Part shown: positions 1 through 12,000 of the stretch, one piece after another
Position numbering within the stretch: the first letter of the stretch is position 1
How the letters are laid out: the number at the start of each line of letters is the position of its first letter
NCBI GenBank assembly: GCA_951799405.1
Contig: OX637332.1
Span: forward strand, 19,659,001-19,723,000
Length of the DNA stretch: 64,000 nucleotides
Source of the DNA: Agapetus fuscipes
Lineage: Eukaryota; Arthropoda; Insecta; Trichoptera; Glossosomatidae
Direction of reading: 5' to 3'
The notes under the pieces: generated by a model
Told to the model about the DNA's origin: nothing
The model's database searches: none
Seen by the model: only the letters and a program-made list of their open reading frames with translations
Translations under genes and position numbers: made by a program

Positions 1-365
1 CTTGTGAGCATGCATTTTATATGAATCTTTAATGTAAATGTATATTTGCAACTAAGATTATGTATTGTAGTTGAATATAATGGTCTTCTTCTATTGGGTG
101 GTTTCAAAATTTACCGACCTCGTTGCTGAAATATCGAGAATTGAGAACCACTGTTTATTTGATCACCATCAAACTTCACAGGATTCGTTCTAAGAATATG
201 TTACATGTTTCCTGAAAATTTCGTCAAAATCGGATGAGCGGTTTATGAGTCTATAGGGGACATACATACATACATACATACATACATACATACATACATA
301 CATACATACATACATACATACATACATACATACATACACACATCCTTCTTTATAGATATAGATTT
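1..365 (+). repeat. LINE-A 3' fragment fused to a (CATA)n-tailed element, copy 1
   Basis: Positions 1-52 match the 3' end of LINE-A. They run straight into a segment containing TTTCGTCAAAATCGGATGAG, a (CATA)n array and a CTTCTTTATAGATATAGATT end, typical of arthropod non-LTR (RTE-like) 3' ends. The same fusion occurs at 18930-19325. The copy is cut by the window edge. Confidence 0.75.
260..338 (+). repeat. (CATA)n microsatellite
   Basis: About 19 near-perfect CATA units form the tail of the element above. The second copy, at about 19279-19300, has only five or so, so the array length varies between copies. Confidence 0.95.
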
Positions 366-1211
366 CCTACATTTACATTTAAAAGTATATAAAGACTAGC
401 ATAAATCAGTATTCCTTATGATTAATCATGGGTATAAAGTTTATATATGTATATATAGAACAAAAAACTACAAGCAGTGGCTAGATACGTACTTGTCAAA
501 ATTTATGTACATCAAATTGAAAAAAAAATTACTCTACCTTGAGAAAATTGTTGAAAGAACCAATTTAAACAAATGAATATAAAAAATAACAGACATGTTT
601 GTCTAAAACCCACATTTCGTCCTCAATTTAACCAAACTGAGATTCTATACAACAAAAAATTTAAATCAAAGTGGCCAAACCATTAATTTATTTATTTTTA
701 GATAAAATTAAGCCCAGAGAATTGTACTGAAGTGGGTGATAAGCATTTACATAATATGCTTCAAAGCCATTGAAAAAACTGTATCACAGAATATGAAAAA
801 AAAACAACCATCAAATAGTATACCTATACCACAGGACTAAGAATGGGGTCACTTATATTGGTTTTTAAAAAGATGGCCTTATTTAATTTAAGTTAATAGC
901 AAATATGCATTAAAATTTTATCTTTCTATTGTTTAAAAAAATGTTTAGTACAACCTATTTGTGAAAGAGTCTTCCAAATTCATAATAAAGCAGTTGTAAG
1001 TTTTTGTGAAGGGCAAATAAAGAAATAAATTCAGACACCGACCAATATTTAAACCTAAGACCTCCAGTGATGCTAAATTCCTACATACTTTATTAATCAA
1101 GCTTGACACTTTACTTATAAAAAGCAGAGGAGACTAAAAGGAGTTTCTATCAAAATAGTAAGCTTGTCTACAGTGGTGCACATATCTTAATGAATGTGAT
1201 TGTTATTTCAG
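366..1211. other. Unassigned AT-rich intergenic DNA
   Basis: I see no coding frame, RNA gene or recognisable repeat. If the exon at 1212 is real, this is its intron. Confidence 0.5.
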
Positions 1212-1248
1212 CGACGACACTGCTGCGACATCGGAGGATGCCAACTAA
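1212..1248 (+). CDS. Possible 3'-terminal exon of an upstream gene
   Basis: A pyrimidine-containing acceptor (TGTTATTTCAG) precedes a short GC-richer stretch whose second frame reads DDTAATSEDAN then TAA. AATAAA overlaps the stop codon (1247-1252). This is what a last coding exon with an acidic C-terminus would look like, on the strand opposite to Abl. I do not recognise the protein. It could be chance; the 3' UTR would be very short unless a later signal is used. Confidence 0.35.
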
Positions 1249-1342
1249 TAAAATTAATGGGCATAATTTTGTTTTTTATAAATATTTAAAAAATTGAAAT
1301 GGTAAAACATGGTTTTAATTCACTGCATAATTTTGTTTTTCT

Positions 1343-2815
1343 TTAACCTTCCCCTTTCTGTGCTAAAAAAATTACACGCGCAACGGTGTTGTGTAGTGAC
1401 TACACGCTCATAAAACTCGGATTTATGATCGGTAAATGATGTAAATTAATAGCTAATCGCTTTAATTAAGTATAATTGAAGGCTCATGAAGAAGTAAATG
1501 ACAATAATTAGTATTTAAATGCTAAAAACATTTAAAAAAATCATCGTCCGATGCCTATAAAGCGGACGAAGAGTCCACTTTGGGCGAGCGCCTGAGAGCG
1601 ACTGACGAGTGACGCTAGTTGACACGTGATATGCGAAATACGGCGGCTAGCCAGGGGCTTTACACCTTTTGAAATATTTCAGAAAATTAAAAGTTCATAA
1701 TAATATGTACCAAAATAATGTTAAATTGAACAAAAAATGAAAACATTCATAATTATTTCCACATTATTATGTTATAGCACAATAACGAAAATTACGTAAG
1801 TTAAAAGAAAAACACAAAACAATAGAAATATAAAAACCAAATAAAGACAATCTCTAAATTTTATCGCAATTGCTGCAAGAAATGTAGTTTTCTTCATTTC
1901 TGTGACTAGCACACACAATTTTTTGACAAATACGACACACAATTGTGTTCCTTTTTTTTAATTGTATGGACAAAATCTGCAAATTCTTCAAGGTGGCCGG
2001 GACACTGACACACTCCTTGTTGATTCGCCCAGCGGAATAGTTGCAATATTTTCATCTGTAACTGCAGTTGTGGGTGATATATGCTGATAATAGGATAGAA
2101 CCGTGTCAAAAGCATCTTGCTGTTGTTTATGGAATCTAACCATACTATTTTTTCTTCTTATAATATTAGGCTTAGCCAACTCCGAACTAAGTTCTCTTAT
2201 AAAGCATTTTCATTTGCTTCTGTTATTTTTTTTCCTACTCTGGATACTTTTCAATCCAAAATAAATATGTGTTTCTACGTATTACACACAAATAATAATA
2301 TAAAATAATGATTACATAGTTATTTAGAAACACATTAAAAATACTTACCAAAATAAGAATTTTAATTTTTTTATTATCGGAAATAATAAATCACTTTAGT
2401 ATCCCGCAAAATCGTCTCAAGTAATACAGTAGCTTTGTAGGATAAAATACGACTACAACGGTAGCGACGGAGATGCGCTATTTCGTGTGCTCCAATCGTA
2501 GCGAAATATGTGAGAGTGAGATGTGAATAGCGTCGCACTCACCACGCACACTTTTCATGAATGTCGCGAGCTACTCACAGCGCCTTACGCCTGTTTGATC
2601 GTATTGGTGTCATTTGTTTTATTGTATTGGTGAATTTATTTCCGACTTTTACAAAACAGTGTGGATTATTAAAAATATATATTTTAATTAAATTCGTAAA
2701 TGTATGAGGGAGGAATACCTAGAATCTGAGCTCCATGTAAATTATATTTATAGAGATATTAAAGATTATAACAAGCAAGTGTACTGCTTACACTTCACAG
2801 GAAAGGGAAGGTTAA
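1343..2815 (-). mobile_element. Decayed piggyBac-like transposon
   Basis: TTAA (1343-1346 and 2812-2815) flanks inverted ends CCTTCCCCTTTCTGTG and, on the other strand, CCTTCCCTTTCCTGTG. TTAA target duplication is diagnostic for piggyBac. On the minus strand at about 1856-1950 a frame reads TIVCRICQKIVCASHRNE then ENYISCSNCDKI and a stop: a CxxC...C...H...CxxC arrangement like the C-terminal zinc-binding domain of piggyBac transposases. The rest of the transposase is frameshifted or deleted. Two GC-richer blocks (about 1540-1660 and 2440-2600) are unexplained. Confidence 0.75.
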
Positions 2816-3059
2816 CAAAATACTCCTTTATTTATAACACTACCTCTCTTACATCACTTCTTATAACTTTAAGCATGTCAATCATGCTTTTCTATGAGCA
2901 AAACAACTCAATTAACTTCCAGAAAACTGTCAAGTGATGTTTTACAAGATGACACCAGTCACTGTGTTTTTTATATCACATCCATTACGATCTGTTGATT
3001 TAAAAAATTGTTACAAGAACTAGTAATGTAAAATAATGATACTTCATTTTAAATTTACT

Positions 3060-3296
3060 TTAACTGGTCTGTAGTCTCATGATTGGAAGGTAGTGGGTTC
3101 GATTCCCAGCGAAGCACAAAAAAATATTCCATTTTTTAGATTTGCTCTTTTCTGGATTGAAAAAATAATCTGCCACAGGTCTATCCAGCCTTACAACTGA
3201 GTCTTGCTTGAGAATTGACGCTTTCTGACGAACAAGCTCGGAGAGGGCTCTTGAGATGTTGTTCACAAAAACAGTGCTCACCAAATAAATTATTGT
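3060..3296 (+). mobile_element. SINE-2 copy, without the 5S head
   Basis: It has a tRNA-like head with a B box (GGTTCGATTCC), a body with GCGAAGCAC and GTCTATCCAGCCTTACA, and a 3' end (TGCTCACCAAATAAATTAT) shared with other SINE-2 copies at 12296 and 55308. Confidence 0.75.
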
Positions 3297-3429
3297 AATA
3301 TTTACATCAGAATTGTGTTAAGAAAAATTCACACAAACAAGAATCACTTCACAATGTCATGTTTTTTTAAGAAATCCTGTGCGGGAGACTCCCTAGATTC
3401 TAAAGACTCTAGGGGTCTATGACACTTGT

Positions 3430-3792
3430 TGTAGTGCCGCAGAGGTGTACGAGCTTGGTCGTCGCTACAAAGCGCCAATACTCAAGCAAGACCCAGTTGC
3501 TGTAAGGCTGGATGGACCTTTGGTGACCGGTCATTGGTAAAGGTTTATGAATTTTTCAACCCAGCGAAGAGCACATTCGAAATATAAATGGTATATTTTT
3601 GTGCTCCGCCGGGATCCGAATCCACAACCTTCCATTTACGAGTCTGAAGTGTTGCCACTACGGACTACGGACCGGTCCAAGATGCCGCGGTGTACCTGAG
3701 CGGTTACCCATCCAAGTACTGTCCGCGCCCAATGTTGCTTAACTTGGGTGATCTATGGGAACCGGTGCTTTCAACATGGTAACGTCGTTGAC
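3430..3792 (-). mobile_element. SINE-2 copy with 5S rRNA head
   Basis: On the minus strand the copy starts at 3792 with about 110 nt resembling 5S rRNA: GTCAACGACGTTACCATG, an A-box-like AAGTTAAGCAACATTGGGC and a C-box-like GTACTTGGATGGGTAACCG. A tRNA-like unit follows (GGTCCGTAGTCCG, B-box-like GGATTCGGATCC), then the family body to about 3430. It is not a functional 5S gene because it runs straight into the tRNA unit and body. The 3' tail is truncated. Confidence 0.8.
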
Positions 3793-6095
3793 ATGTTTGA
3801 TACCTTTGATTTGAGCCTTAGGCTTGTGACAAACTGCCAGATAAATCTGCTCTTATTTTCTCTCATTTCCCTTTTCTTAACAAAATTAATAAAATACACA
3901 ATCATAATAGGAACACTTTTTCAAATAATAAAAAGTGTACTAACTAAAATACTCATTAATCTCATGTTTAAAATAAATTTACATCCCTTTTGGTATTTAA
4001 AAATTTTCTTTCATCTTTCAGTGTGTGTGGCACACAGAATCTGATGATTAAAAACTATAAGGAAGGAAATAAATATGACTGTATAAACATAACATATTTA
4101 CAAATATTCAATCGAAAGCTTTAAACTATAATCAAAACTCATTAAAAAGTAGAGACAAAAATTACACTTTACCTATGAAAAATATATATAAATAATTGAT
4201 CCCTCTTAAGAATTTCTAAGATTTTATGACCTAAATTATCATGTCAAAATATTTTTCTTAAAATAATATGTAATAATAAAGTGTAATAATATTATTACTA
4301 CACTTTTACTGATAATAAAAATCAAAGAGTGAATAAATTATTTTTCAATAAAATCCACATTTTTAGCGTAACCATTCTGTGATTACTGTTAAAAATAAAG
4401 TTAATTTTTCTTTACTTGATTATTTGAGAAGCAGATAGAGAGCGATAAAGTCACAATTTTGAAAATCGTCTTTTGATCATGATCGCAAGAAGCATCAATG
4501 TTTATTAATTTCTAAAATTTAAAACATTACATACTTTTAAGTCTACTAACAAGGCATAGTTTTGGAAAATAATACACAGGAAACTTAAACGCACACCCTA
4601 ATTTACAGAACTATCCTAATTTTCTTGACTTGATTGTGAAAAAATACATTTAGAAATTTTTTTTCCTCTACAAGGATTTTTTATCTTTTGAAAAATGTTA
4701 CTAACTATAATTTCAGTACAAAATTGAACGCATTTAATTAATTTGTTTCCCAACTACAATAAATACACAAAAAATGATTATAATTAAGATCAATAATTAT
4801 AATTTCAAGCATTTATGCCATTTTTGTGACCTAGTCAATTTATTTATGAAGTCAATGTCTTATGTCCCTGTTCAGAGACCAGCTCTACCACCTAAAAACA
4901 GGGACCAGGAAAAAATATTACTTCTTTTAAAATCTTGACAAAAAGCTGTCACCACATATTTACTATCCTCTCCACATATGTATAGGAGCGTAGGTGAAAA
5001 ATAAACTAATAAACACACAGAAAATTAATTGATTGTGCCTTGAAAATATCTGGTCCTCTAATGTGGAATGCACGCACTTATGCAAAACATGAATTCAGAT
5101 GTGTGGGTGAGAAGTTAAATTGAAATGAAAATACATTTTTGTTATTGTTATGCAGTAACAGCGCCCTTGCTGTGATTGTTCACAAAATGGCACTACTTGA
5201 GTTTTTTGTTATTATAATTACATATGATGCTGTCTATAATAAAAAATATTCCTCTAAATTATTACTTTTAAATCTGTAGGCTTTGGAATTCAGAGCAATA
5301 TATGCTTAAATGTGTTACAACACAACCTATCAAAATAAAGTAATTCAATTTTCTTTGTAAATGCATGAAAAAATCAGGAATGATAACACATTTCAATTTT
5401 GTTTACTTTGTTTAAAACTACCAAGATACCTGGTATATAATTGAATCACTTGGACTTCTTTCCTCTCTAAATATTTTGTATTTCAGTTGGCATTTTTCGT
5501 CTTTTAAAGTAAAACTATAATAATTAAAACATGCATTAATCAAATACCGAATCACAGAATTTAGAAATAAAAATACATACATTTTATCTTATATCTGTTT
5601 TTTAAGTTAATTTAGTGATTATAAATAAAACAGGTATGCTTATTTTAAGCTTGAAAAAACACAAGCCTAAAAAATATTTACCATTTTCCGTATTGCATAC
5701 ATAAGGATAAGGATACATATTTTTTGTTGCTAACAGATTGTAGAAGTATAGATATAAAAAAATTTAGGTAGAAAATATACACTCCAACAAAGAAAAACAG
5801 ACATTTGAAAAAAGTATGAACGTAACTACCAACTTTATAGATTATAAGGATTGAGAGTCTTGATTACAACAATAAATTAATTAATTGTTCAACATTTAAT
5901 TTTGTTGAATGTGGGCTGTTGATGGCTCTGCAGATTGCCTTAGGTTTACGTCTTATTAAAAAAAACTCATCATGAATAGGAGTTTGAAAAAACCTTTTAA
6001 AATTATTACTACAACTTCTACTGAACTTTCATGAAAAAATTGTTTATTTTTTTATTTACAAAATCAAAACTTTTAGGCTGCATCTATAATATTTA
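3793..6095. other. Unassigned AT-rich intergenic DNA
   Basis: It holds only short low-complexity open frames. I see no gene, RNA gene or clear transposon boundary. Confidence 0.5.
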
Positions 6096-6096
6096 T

Positions 6097-6140
6097 ATAC
6101 TAGCAGACAACCGTGCGCAGCACGGTCGGTCTGCTAGTAT
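6097..6140. repeat. Near-perfect hairpin with ACTAGCAGAC arms
   Basis: Arms of 12 nt (ATACTAGCAGAC with its complement) and 7 nt (ACCGTGC/GCACGGT) surround a 3-nt loop, with a small bulge. The start resembles the termini at 13020 (ACTAGCAGACC) and 16855 (ACTAGCAGTACC), so this is probably a solo terminus or two ends head to head. Confidence 0.7.
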
Positions 6141-7105
6141 TTATATATATTTTAAAGGTCCAATAATAAATTAATGTATTACATTAATAATTCATTCAAA
6201 AATCTGAAAGCCCCTTATTATTAGTTGGTGCTACATACATTACAATTTCTAATATTTATAATTTTAAGTATAATATAGGTAGATTAGAAAAAAAAATTTC
6301 ATAGAAGTTTTTAGGATTCACATGCTGATAAAATATAATTAATACTAAAACCTTGTAAATTGAATAGCAGTTTTGAATGGTTTCTTGTAATACTTATATG
6401 ATTATTAAAACCACAATATGTCAGTCGCACACGCATCTAATACACCACACTCTCAACATAACGATCAAAGCTTTAAATATTGTTGAATGGAAAAGTTTTA
6501 TATCACATCAGTCCAATATTGTTTCGCTTAAATTAAGATGTCACACAAAATTACAATTACTATTTAGTTGACAGGGGGTGGAAGCAGATTCCATAATTAT
6601 CAATAAGAATATCTTTAGTCAATTCTTCCTATGTGTTTGATAGCCCATGAAAAATTACATTCTAGAATAAGCTTGACATTTACTAATGCATTTATTTAAA
6701 ATAAAATAAAACAAGTTCTTGTTACTTCATTGAAATAATTTGTCGGATTGAGATTGAGAACACAAAATTGATAATTTTCAAATCTACGACTACCTCCTTC
6801 TAATAATAGGATCAGTCCATTTATTTTTCATATGACATTGTTGATCACCAAATATCTAACATTTATAAAACATTAAGATGCCACAGTTAATGTCAAAGAG
6901 TAAAATGAAGAATTTCTCTTGAATATGTATTATTAAGTCAGCCAGAAAATGCAATATGGCACTTAGTAGCATAAACTGTAAGGAAAGGTAGCTGGAAATA
7001 TGCACAATAAACATACAGCAAAACTTTTGTGAACACAATAACAGAAATGAACAACTTCCATGTAAAAAAGTGTCCATGAGTATGAATTTTTGAATCAGTG
7101 GCTTT
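6141..7105. other. AT-rich DNA downstream of Abl
   Basis: It may include part of the Abl 3' UTR if a later polyadenylation signal is used. I see no further gene. Confidence 0.45.
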
Positions 7106-7111
7106 TTTATT
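7106..7111 (-). promoter_or_regulatory. Candidate Abl polyadenylation signal
   Basis: This is an AATAAA on the minus strand about 190 nt after the Abl stop. Other AATAAA-like hexamers occur further on (about 6825 and 6690), so the choice is tentative. Confidence 0.3.
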
Positions 7112-7299
7112 CTTCTTGTGTTTTTACAAAGAACTCCTTGAATTTTCTGAAAGTTGAGGTTTTACTGTAAGTGTCTTGAGCTAGTTTAATTTATTATCTT
7201 TGGCCTACTTTGCAACTCATATTAACTTTTGAAATAATGGAATTAAAAAATCATACCTAGTAAGAAGTATTTACAAATTTAAGATTTGCAATATTGGTT

Positions 7300-9084
7300 T
7301 TATCGGTTCACTGCACCAAGAGCGTCTTTGACACATGTTGTCAGTTCGGCCAACAATTTAGTGTTGTCAGTCTCTGTTCTTGGTCGTGCTCTCAGCTGCC
7401 TGGCTTGCGCCTCCAGTCTGAGAGCCACTTCACGCAGCTGGAAGCGTTGATGAGGCGGAGCAGCTTCAGCGCAATAACCTAAGCAAGCATTCTGCAAGGA
7501 ACTCAACTTGTCTGCTAGCTGCAACCAACCCGATGCTTTTCCTGACTTCATTGCAGCTATGCTGGTTTCAACGCCTTGTGACAATTGAATAATACCTTCT
7601 CTGGTAGCTTTGGTTTCCTCTGGTTTTTTTCCTGGAACTGCAGGTTTGTTGGGAATGGGAGATATTGGAGTGGCATAAATTGCTGTATTTTTTCCTGTAA
7701 CTGTTGACTTCATAGATTTGACAGATGGTTTAAGAGGCACTGCCGGTTTGTCATCGGCATTTAGTGGCCAGTTCTTACGATCACCAGTTTTAACATTGAA
7801 ACTTCGTGACATAATGGAACCACCATCAGAGTTGTGGCGTGCTTCAAGTTTAATGGTATCATCGTTCTTTTCTTCAATAGTGTTTTGTTTGTTATTTTTC
7901 AACGATAACTTGGGGCTCAGTTGAGAAGAACTCGCATCTGCAAGAGCTTCCTTAGGTTCCCACAGTTTTTTCAAGCTACTTATGCTACCAGTGCTACGAC
8001 GTTTGTCATCATCTTCCTCTATTTTTGGAGGGCTGTCTTCTGGCTTCACTTTTTTAGTTTCTTTATCTTTTAACTCAATAGTCAAGACAGGACTTTTATC
8101 TTCCTTACTTATAACTTCTGGTTCAGCCTTTTTTCCAGTTCCATTAGGAGGGTTGACAGTTTCCACTTTTCGTAATCTAGATTTAAAATCTATTATAGGG
8201 CCAAAGTTTTCTTGCTCATTTTTAAATGGGAAGTTTTTCTTAGGAGGATCCACTTTCTTTAACTGTGATTTAAAATTACTGTTGGTATTTTCACTTTTAG
8301 CAGTATCCGCAGGAGTAGTTTTCCTGAGAGCGGCCTTGAGATCCACTGGGGAGTTGGAAGTCTTAGAAGGTTCCTTTTCTATCACAACAGGCTGTTCCTG
8401 GACTTCAACAGGTTCCAGATTTAAGCTCTGAGATAATTCAGAGACAAGTCTTGCGGCGGGATCACCCATTGATGATTGGCTGTCAGTTCCATTGTCATTG
8501 GGAGGTGATTCTTTTAGTTTCTGGCCTTTTTTATCAGCTCTTTCTTTTATTTCGGCAACTAACTTCAGCTCGAGCATTTCTTTCATGTTATTTTTGAAAT
8601 AAGAATCATATGAAACATCATCAGAATGATAAGGAGGTGGTGCAGGAGGCATGACAGGGGCAGGCGGTGGGCAGGGTAGGTCTGTAGGGGGAGGGGGCAG
8701 CTCTGCGGGAGGAGGAAGCTCTGCAGGTGGAGGTGGGAACTCCAGATCTGCTAAGCTAGGGCACACTTTGTTGGGGCTGCCATTACGCAAAGAGTCACAA
8801 GGACGGAATGTTCTCAAAGCAGCAGCGGGGCGGCGTGCCCGAGCAGGAGGAGAGGCAGGAGCAGGCAGAGTTACTCCACCAGAGGAGTTGCTGCGGATCA
8901 TGTGTGGGGTCTGGCGTGTACTGGCCCGTACTCCTTCTGCCTCTGCTACGGTTTCTTGACCTGACAGACCTCCTTGACGCAAGGATTCCAGATAAGCACC
9001 AATACGGGCGCCTTTGGGAAGTGTCCCATAGCGGTTTATGGCACGTTTAACATTTTGCACTTCCAGCGCAGCCACTTGAACAGT
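7300..9084 (-). CDS. Abl: Abl coding exon 11 (proline-rich tail and F-actin-binding domain)
   Basis: This last exon encodes residues 691-1284. It starts with the conserved block [20 protein letters not shown] followed by [13 protein letters not shown] proline-rich run begins DLEFPPPP (806-842); FPPPP is the canonical ligand of Ena/VASP EVH1 domains, and Ena is a known Abl partner. The middle is low-complexity and Lys/Ser/Glu-rich. The last 99 residues ([20 protein letters not shown] to the end) match the helical F-actin-binding domain. The stop is TAA at 7300-7302. Plus-strand frames here are shadows. Confidence 0.96.
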   Translation of the reverse strand, partial: TVQVAALEVQNVKRAINRYGTLPKGARIGAYLESLRQGGLSGQETVAEAEGVRASTRQTPHMIRSNSSGGVTLPAPASPPARARRPAAALRTFRPCDSLRNGSPNKVCPSLADLEFPPPPAELPPPAELPPPPTDLPCPPPAPVMPPAPPPYHSDDVSYDSYFKNNMKEMLELKLVAEIKERADKKGQKLKESPPNDNGTDSQSSMGDPAARLVSELSQSLNLEPVEVQEQPVVIEKEPSKTSNSPVDLKAALRKTTPADTAKSENTNSNFKSQLKKVDPPKKNFPFKNEQENFGPIIDFKSRLRKVETVNPPNGTGKKAEPEVISKEDKSPVLTIELKDKETKKVKPEDSPPKIEEDDDKRRSTGSISSLKKLWEPKEALADASSSQLSPKLSLKNNKQNTIEEKNDDTIKLEARHNSDGGSIMSRSFNVKTGDRKNWPLNADDKPAVPLKPSVKSMKSTVTGKNTAIYATPISPIPNKPAVPGKKPEETKATREGIIQLSQGVETSIAAMKSGKASGWLQLADKLSSLQNACLGYCAEAAPPHQRFQLREVALRLEAQARQLRARPRTETDNTKLLAELTTCVKDALGAVNR

Positions 9085-12000
9085 CTGAAAACAAAATTTA
9101 AATCATGGATACAAGTCTTAATGTCATCACGTATTGAAATAAAATTATTTTAAATATTGAATCTTTTTCCATAAGTTTGAGATTTGAGGCAATAAAAGCA
9201 GCTATTGAATTATGAATCAATTACATTTCTTGCATTAACAAAAATACTGTTTTGTAGAAAAAGCAAATCAAAGCTTTGATGTCACAGAATCTTTCTTCTA
9301 CAAAATGAATAGGGGAAGGTGATGGCTCCTAATTCATATTTCATTTTATTTTCATTTTCACAAATAGCTAAGACTTATGTCTTATTATTGTACCTTTTGA
9401 TCAGCTTCCTTAGGTGGGTATGTTCGGGCTTTGCCTCGCTTGTTTGCAGTTGTGCGGCTCTCATCTGTTTCCCAACCAGATCCATCAGAAGAAGCAGCTT
9501 TCACTCCTTGACCAACTGATGAAGAAACATATTAATGTTTGTGACACATTTGACTAAATTAATTTTCTGATATTAATTTTATTTGAAAAAAAACATTTGA
9601 AAAAAAAAATCCACTTCTGTGTTTTATTCAATTTTCTGAAGAGCTTCTATGAAGTGAGCTTCAAGTTTTTTGCTCTTGTATGTAGCTTTAACACAAAAAA
9701 ATAATAAGGAAAAATTAACATCTAATGATAATATGCTTCCATTCTTTTGCATAAATCTACTTCTAAAAATAAAACAATATTAGAAGAAATATATTGTAAT
9801 GACAATAAAACTGATTGACTGAGCTGTATGTGCTACTACAAAACTCAATCCTAGATGATGTAACTTTGTGCCAGAGTTTTTGCTACTGTGATTAACCTTG
9901 TTTCCTAATAAACATAATGTTATAGGCATTGATTGAAATAACCCTCAAACAATTGCTGCATAATGCTTACCTGGTGTAGGGGATCCCTAGATCAACAACT
10001 ATTACTTCTTACAATACATACATATTTATACAATCTTCCCCTTAACACAATTGAAAATTTAAAAAGAAGTTAAAATATTATGATTATTTATAAAGCAATA
10101 CTGCCACTTTGGAGTTAACAATTCAAGTAATAGTTTGTGCAGCTTAAAACTGAGGCTAATTTTTCTCTCTAATGCCACTACAACCCAAATCAAACCTTGA
10201 TCTCTCAAATACTGCACTGTGCCTTCAACTTCTCTTGTCCACCACACATGTCATCCAACTAGCCACAGTGAGGTCTAATCTAATCTAAGATGCAAAGCTA
10301 TGTAACATTAAGGATTCACATTATATGCATTTCCACAAGATAGGCTGGTATGAGGCTGACCACCCGTGCTGTAAAAATGGGTTCACTTTTGCCAATGCCA
10401 CCCCAGTTCAGGGAACGGCGGCAGGAGTTGCAAGGTTTATGTTCATGTAAGGTTTTATTTATTTCTATGCACATATGCATATGTGTAGGCGGGAACCTAC
10501 ATGTCCCTGTCTGTGGGCGTGCATTAAATATGAGCCTTAATGTTAACATATCTTTGCAGCTTAGATTATAGATTATAGACACGTAAAAGTTTGCACTTAC
10601 AAATGCTGAATGTGCACTTACAAATTAAAATCCAAACCTCAAATGAACATATAATCTGCAACTTTTTCCAACCTTCCCTGGAACAGGAGTGGCATTGGCA
10701 AAGTGAACCATCTTTTACAGTATGGGTGGTCAGCCTCATACCAACCTATAAGTCAAGGAATACAAATAATAAATAACATTAATGTATACAAAAAAAACAA
10801 CAAAACCTTAAAAATAAATTGATACAAAAAAGTCATACAAAAATAAAACATAAAATTATGAATATATAAATAAGCCGCCAACATTACAAATCCACATTTC
10901 AGATTAACCGCCATTTCTTCCTGTCCTTACATACTTCTTCCATTTCATCCAGAGTCATAACCTTTTTCATACAAGCTCTCCTTTTATTATGACTCTGGAT
11001 ATCTCATTCATTCGCGCTATTTCAGAAATATGATCCATCCATACCTTTCTCCTTGATCTCTCAAATACTGTGCCTCCAACTCCTCTTATCCACCACAGAT
11101 GTCATCCAACTAGCCACAGGGAGGTAACTGTATCCTGCCGCCGTTCCACTAGGGGTGGCCGATACCTCCGCAGATGCGCCTCCACTTCTTTCTGTCCTTA
11201 CAAACCACTTTCATTTCCTCAATATTCATCACCTTTTTCATACATACTCTTCTCTTATTCTCACTCTGCAGATTCCATTCTTTTGCAATCTCGCCTATTT
11301 GGTCTAACCATTCTTTCCTCGGCCTTCCCCTTCCGTGCTTTCCTCTGACATTTCCTTTGTACACTTTCTTCGTTAGTCGTTCATCATCCATTCTTTCAAG
11401 GTACTGTGTAATATTTCTTCTCACTCAATCTCTTCATCACAAACTGGGAGTCGCAACCATTCTCAAACTAATTTTATAAAAAGAGAAAATAAAGAAACAC
11501 ACGTACCATTGAAATCATCTTTGAGAACTGTAATCGAGGCATGACCATCTTCAGGGGTGTACTGTGACTCTGGGAATGAACTGCACGAAGACAGCAAACT
11601 GAAATTGTTTCAAATAAAAGTGAATTCGTGCAGACAGATTACGAAATTACTTCAGCAAAACTGATACTTGCATTATATTACAATTTAGATATTTTAAGAA
11701 TCAATGAATAATTCAAAGGAAAGCATTGCTATCAAGCAAAAGAAGCCAACTAAAAGAAGTGTATTCAACTTAAAAATTTAGATTTAATCTTGAAAATTGC
11801 GTTTGAAGTTGAGTCATTTTTCCAACTCATGTTACTTTATTTACCAAATTATCTACCCTGTCATGAGTTTGTCTGTAAGCAATGCAAGCGCTTGAATAAT
11901 TATATGGTAAATAAATCCAAAGTATTCAGGAAAAAAATAGGGGAGGGCGACGAAGAGGGAAGACTCAGGATTCTTCTGAGCGCAGATATTAATTAAGGAT

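Noticed and set aside
260..338. CRISPR-like array or satellite
   Set aside because: It is a plain (CATA)n microsatellite in a retroelement tail; there are no spacers, and the genome is eukaryotic.
3680..3792. Functional 5S rRNA gene
   Set aside because: It matches 5S well but ends in the tRNA-like unit without a T-run terminator, and the second copy has an internal gap. It is part of a SINE.
7982..8959. Plus-strand frames over Abl exon 11
   Set aside because: Antisense of the low-complexity and proline-rich coding sequence; no domain.
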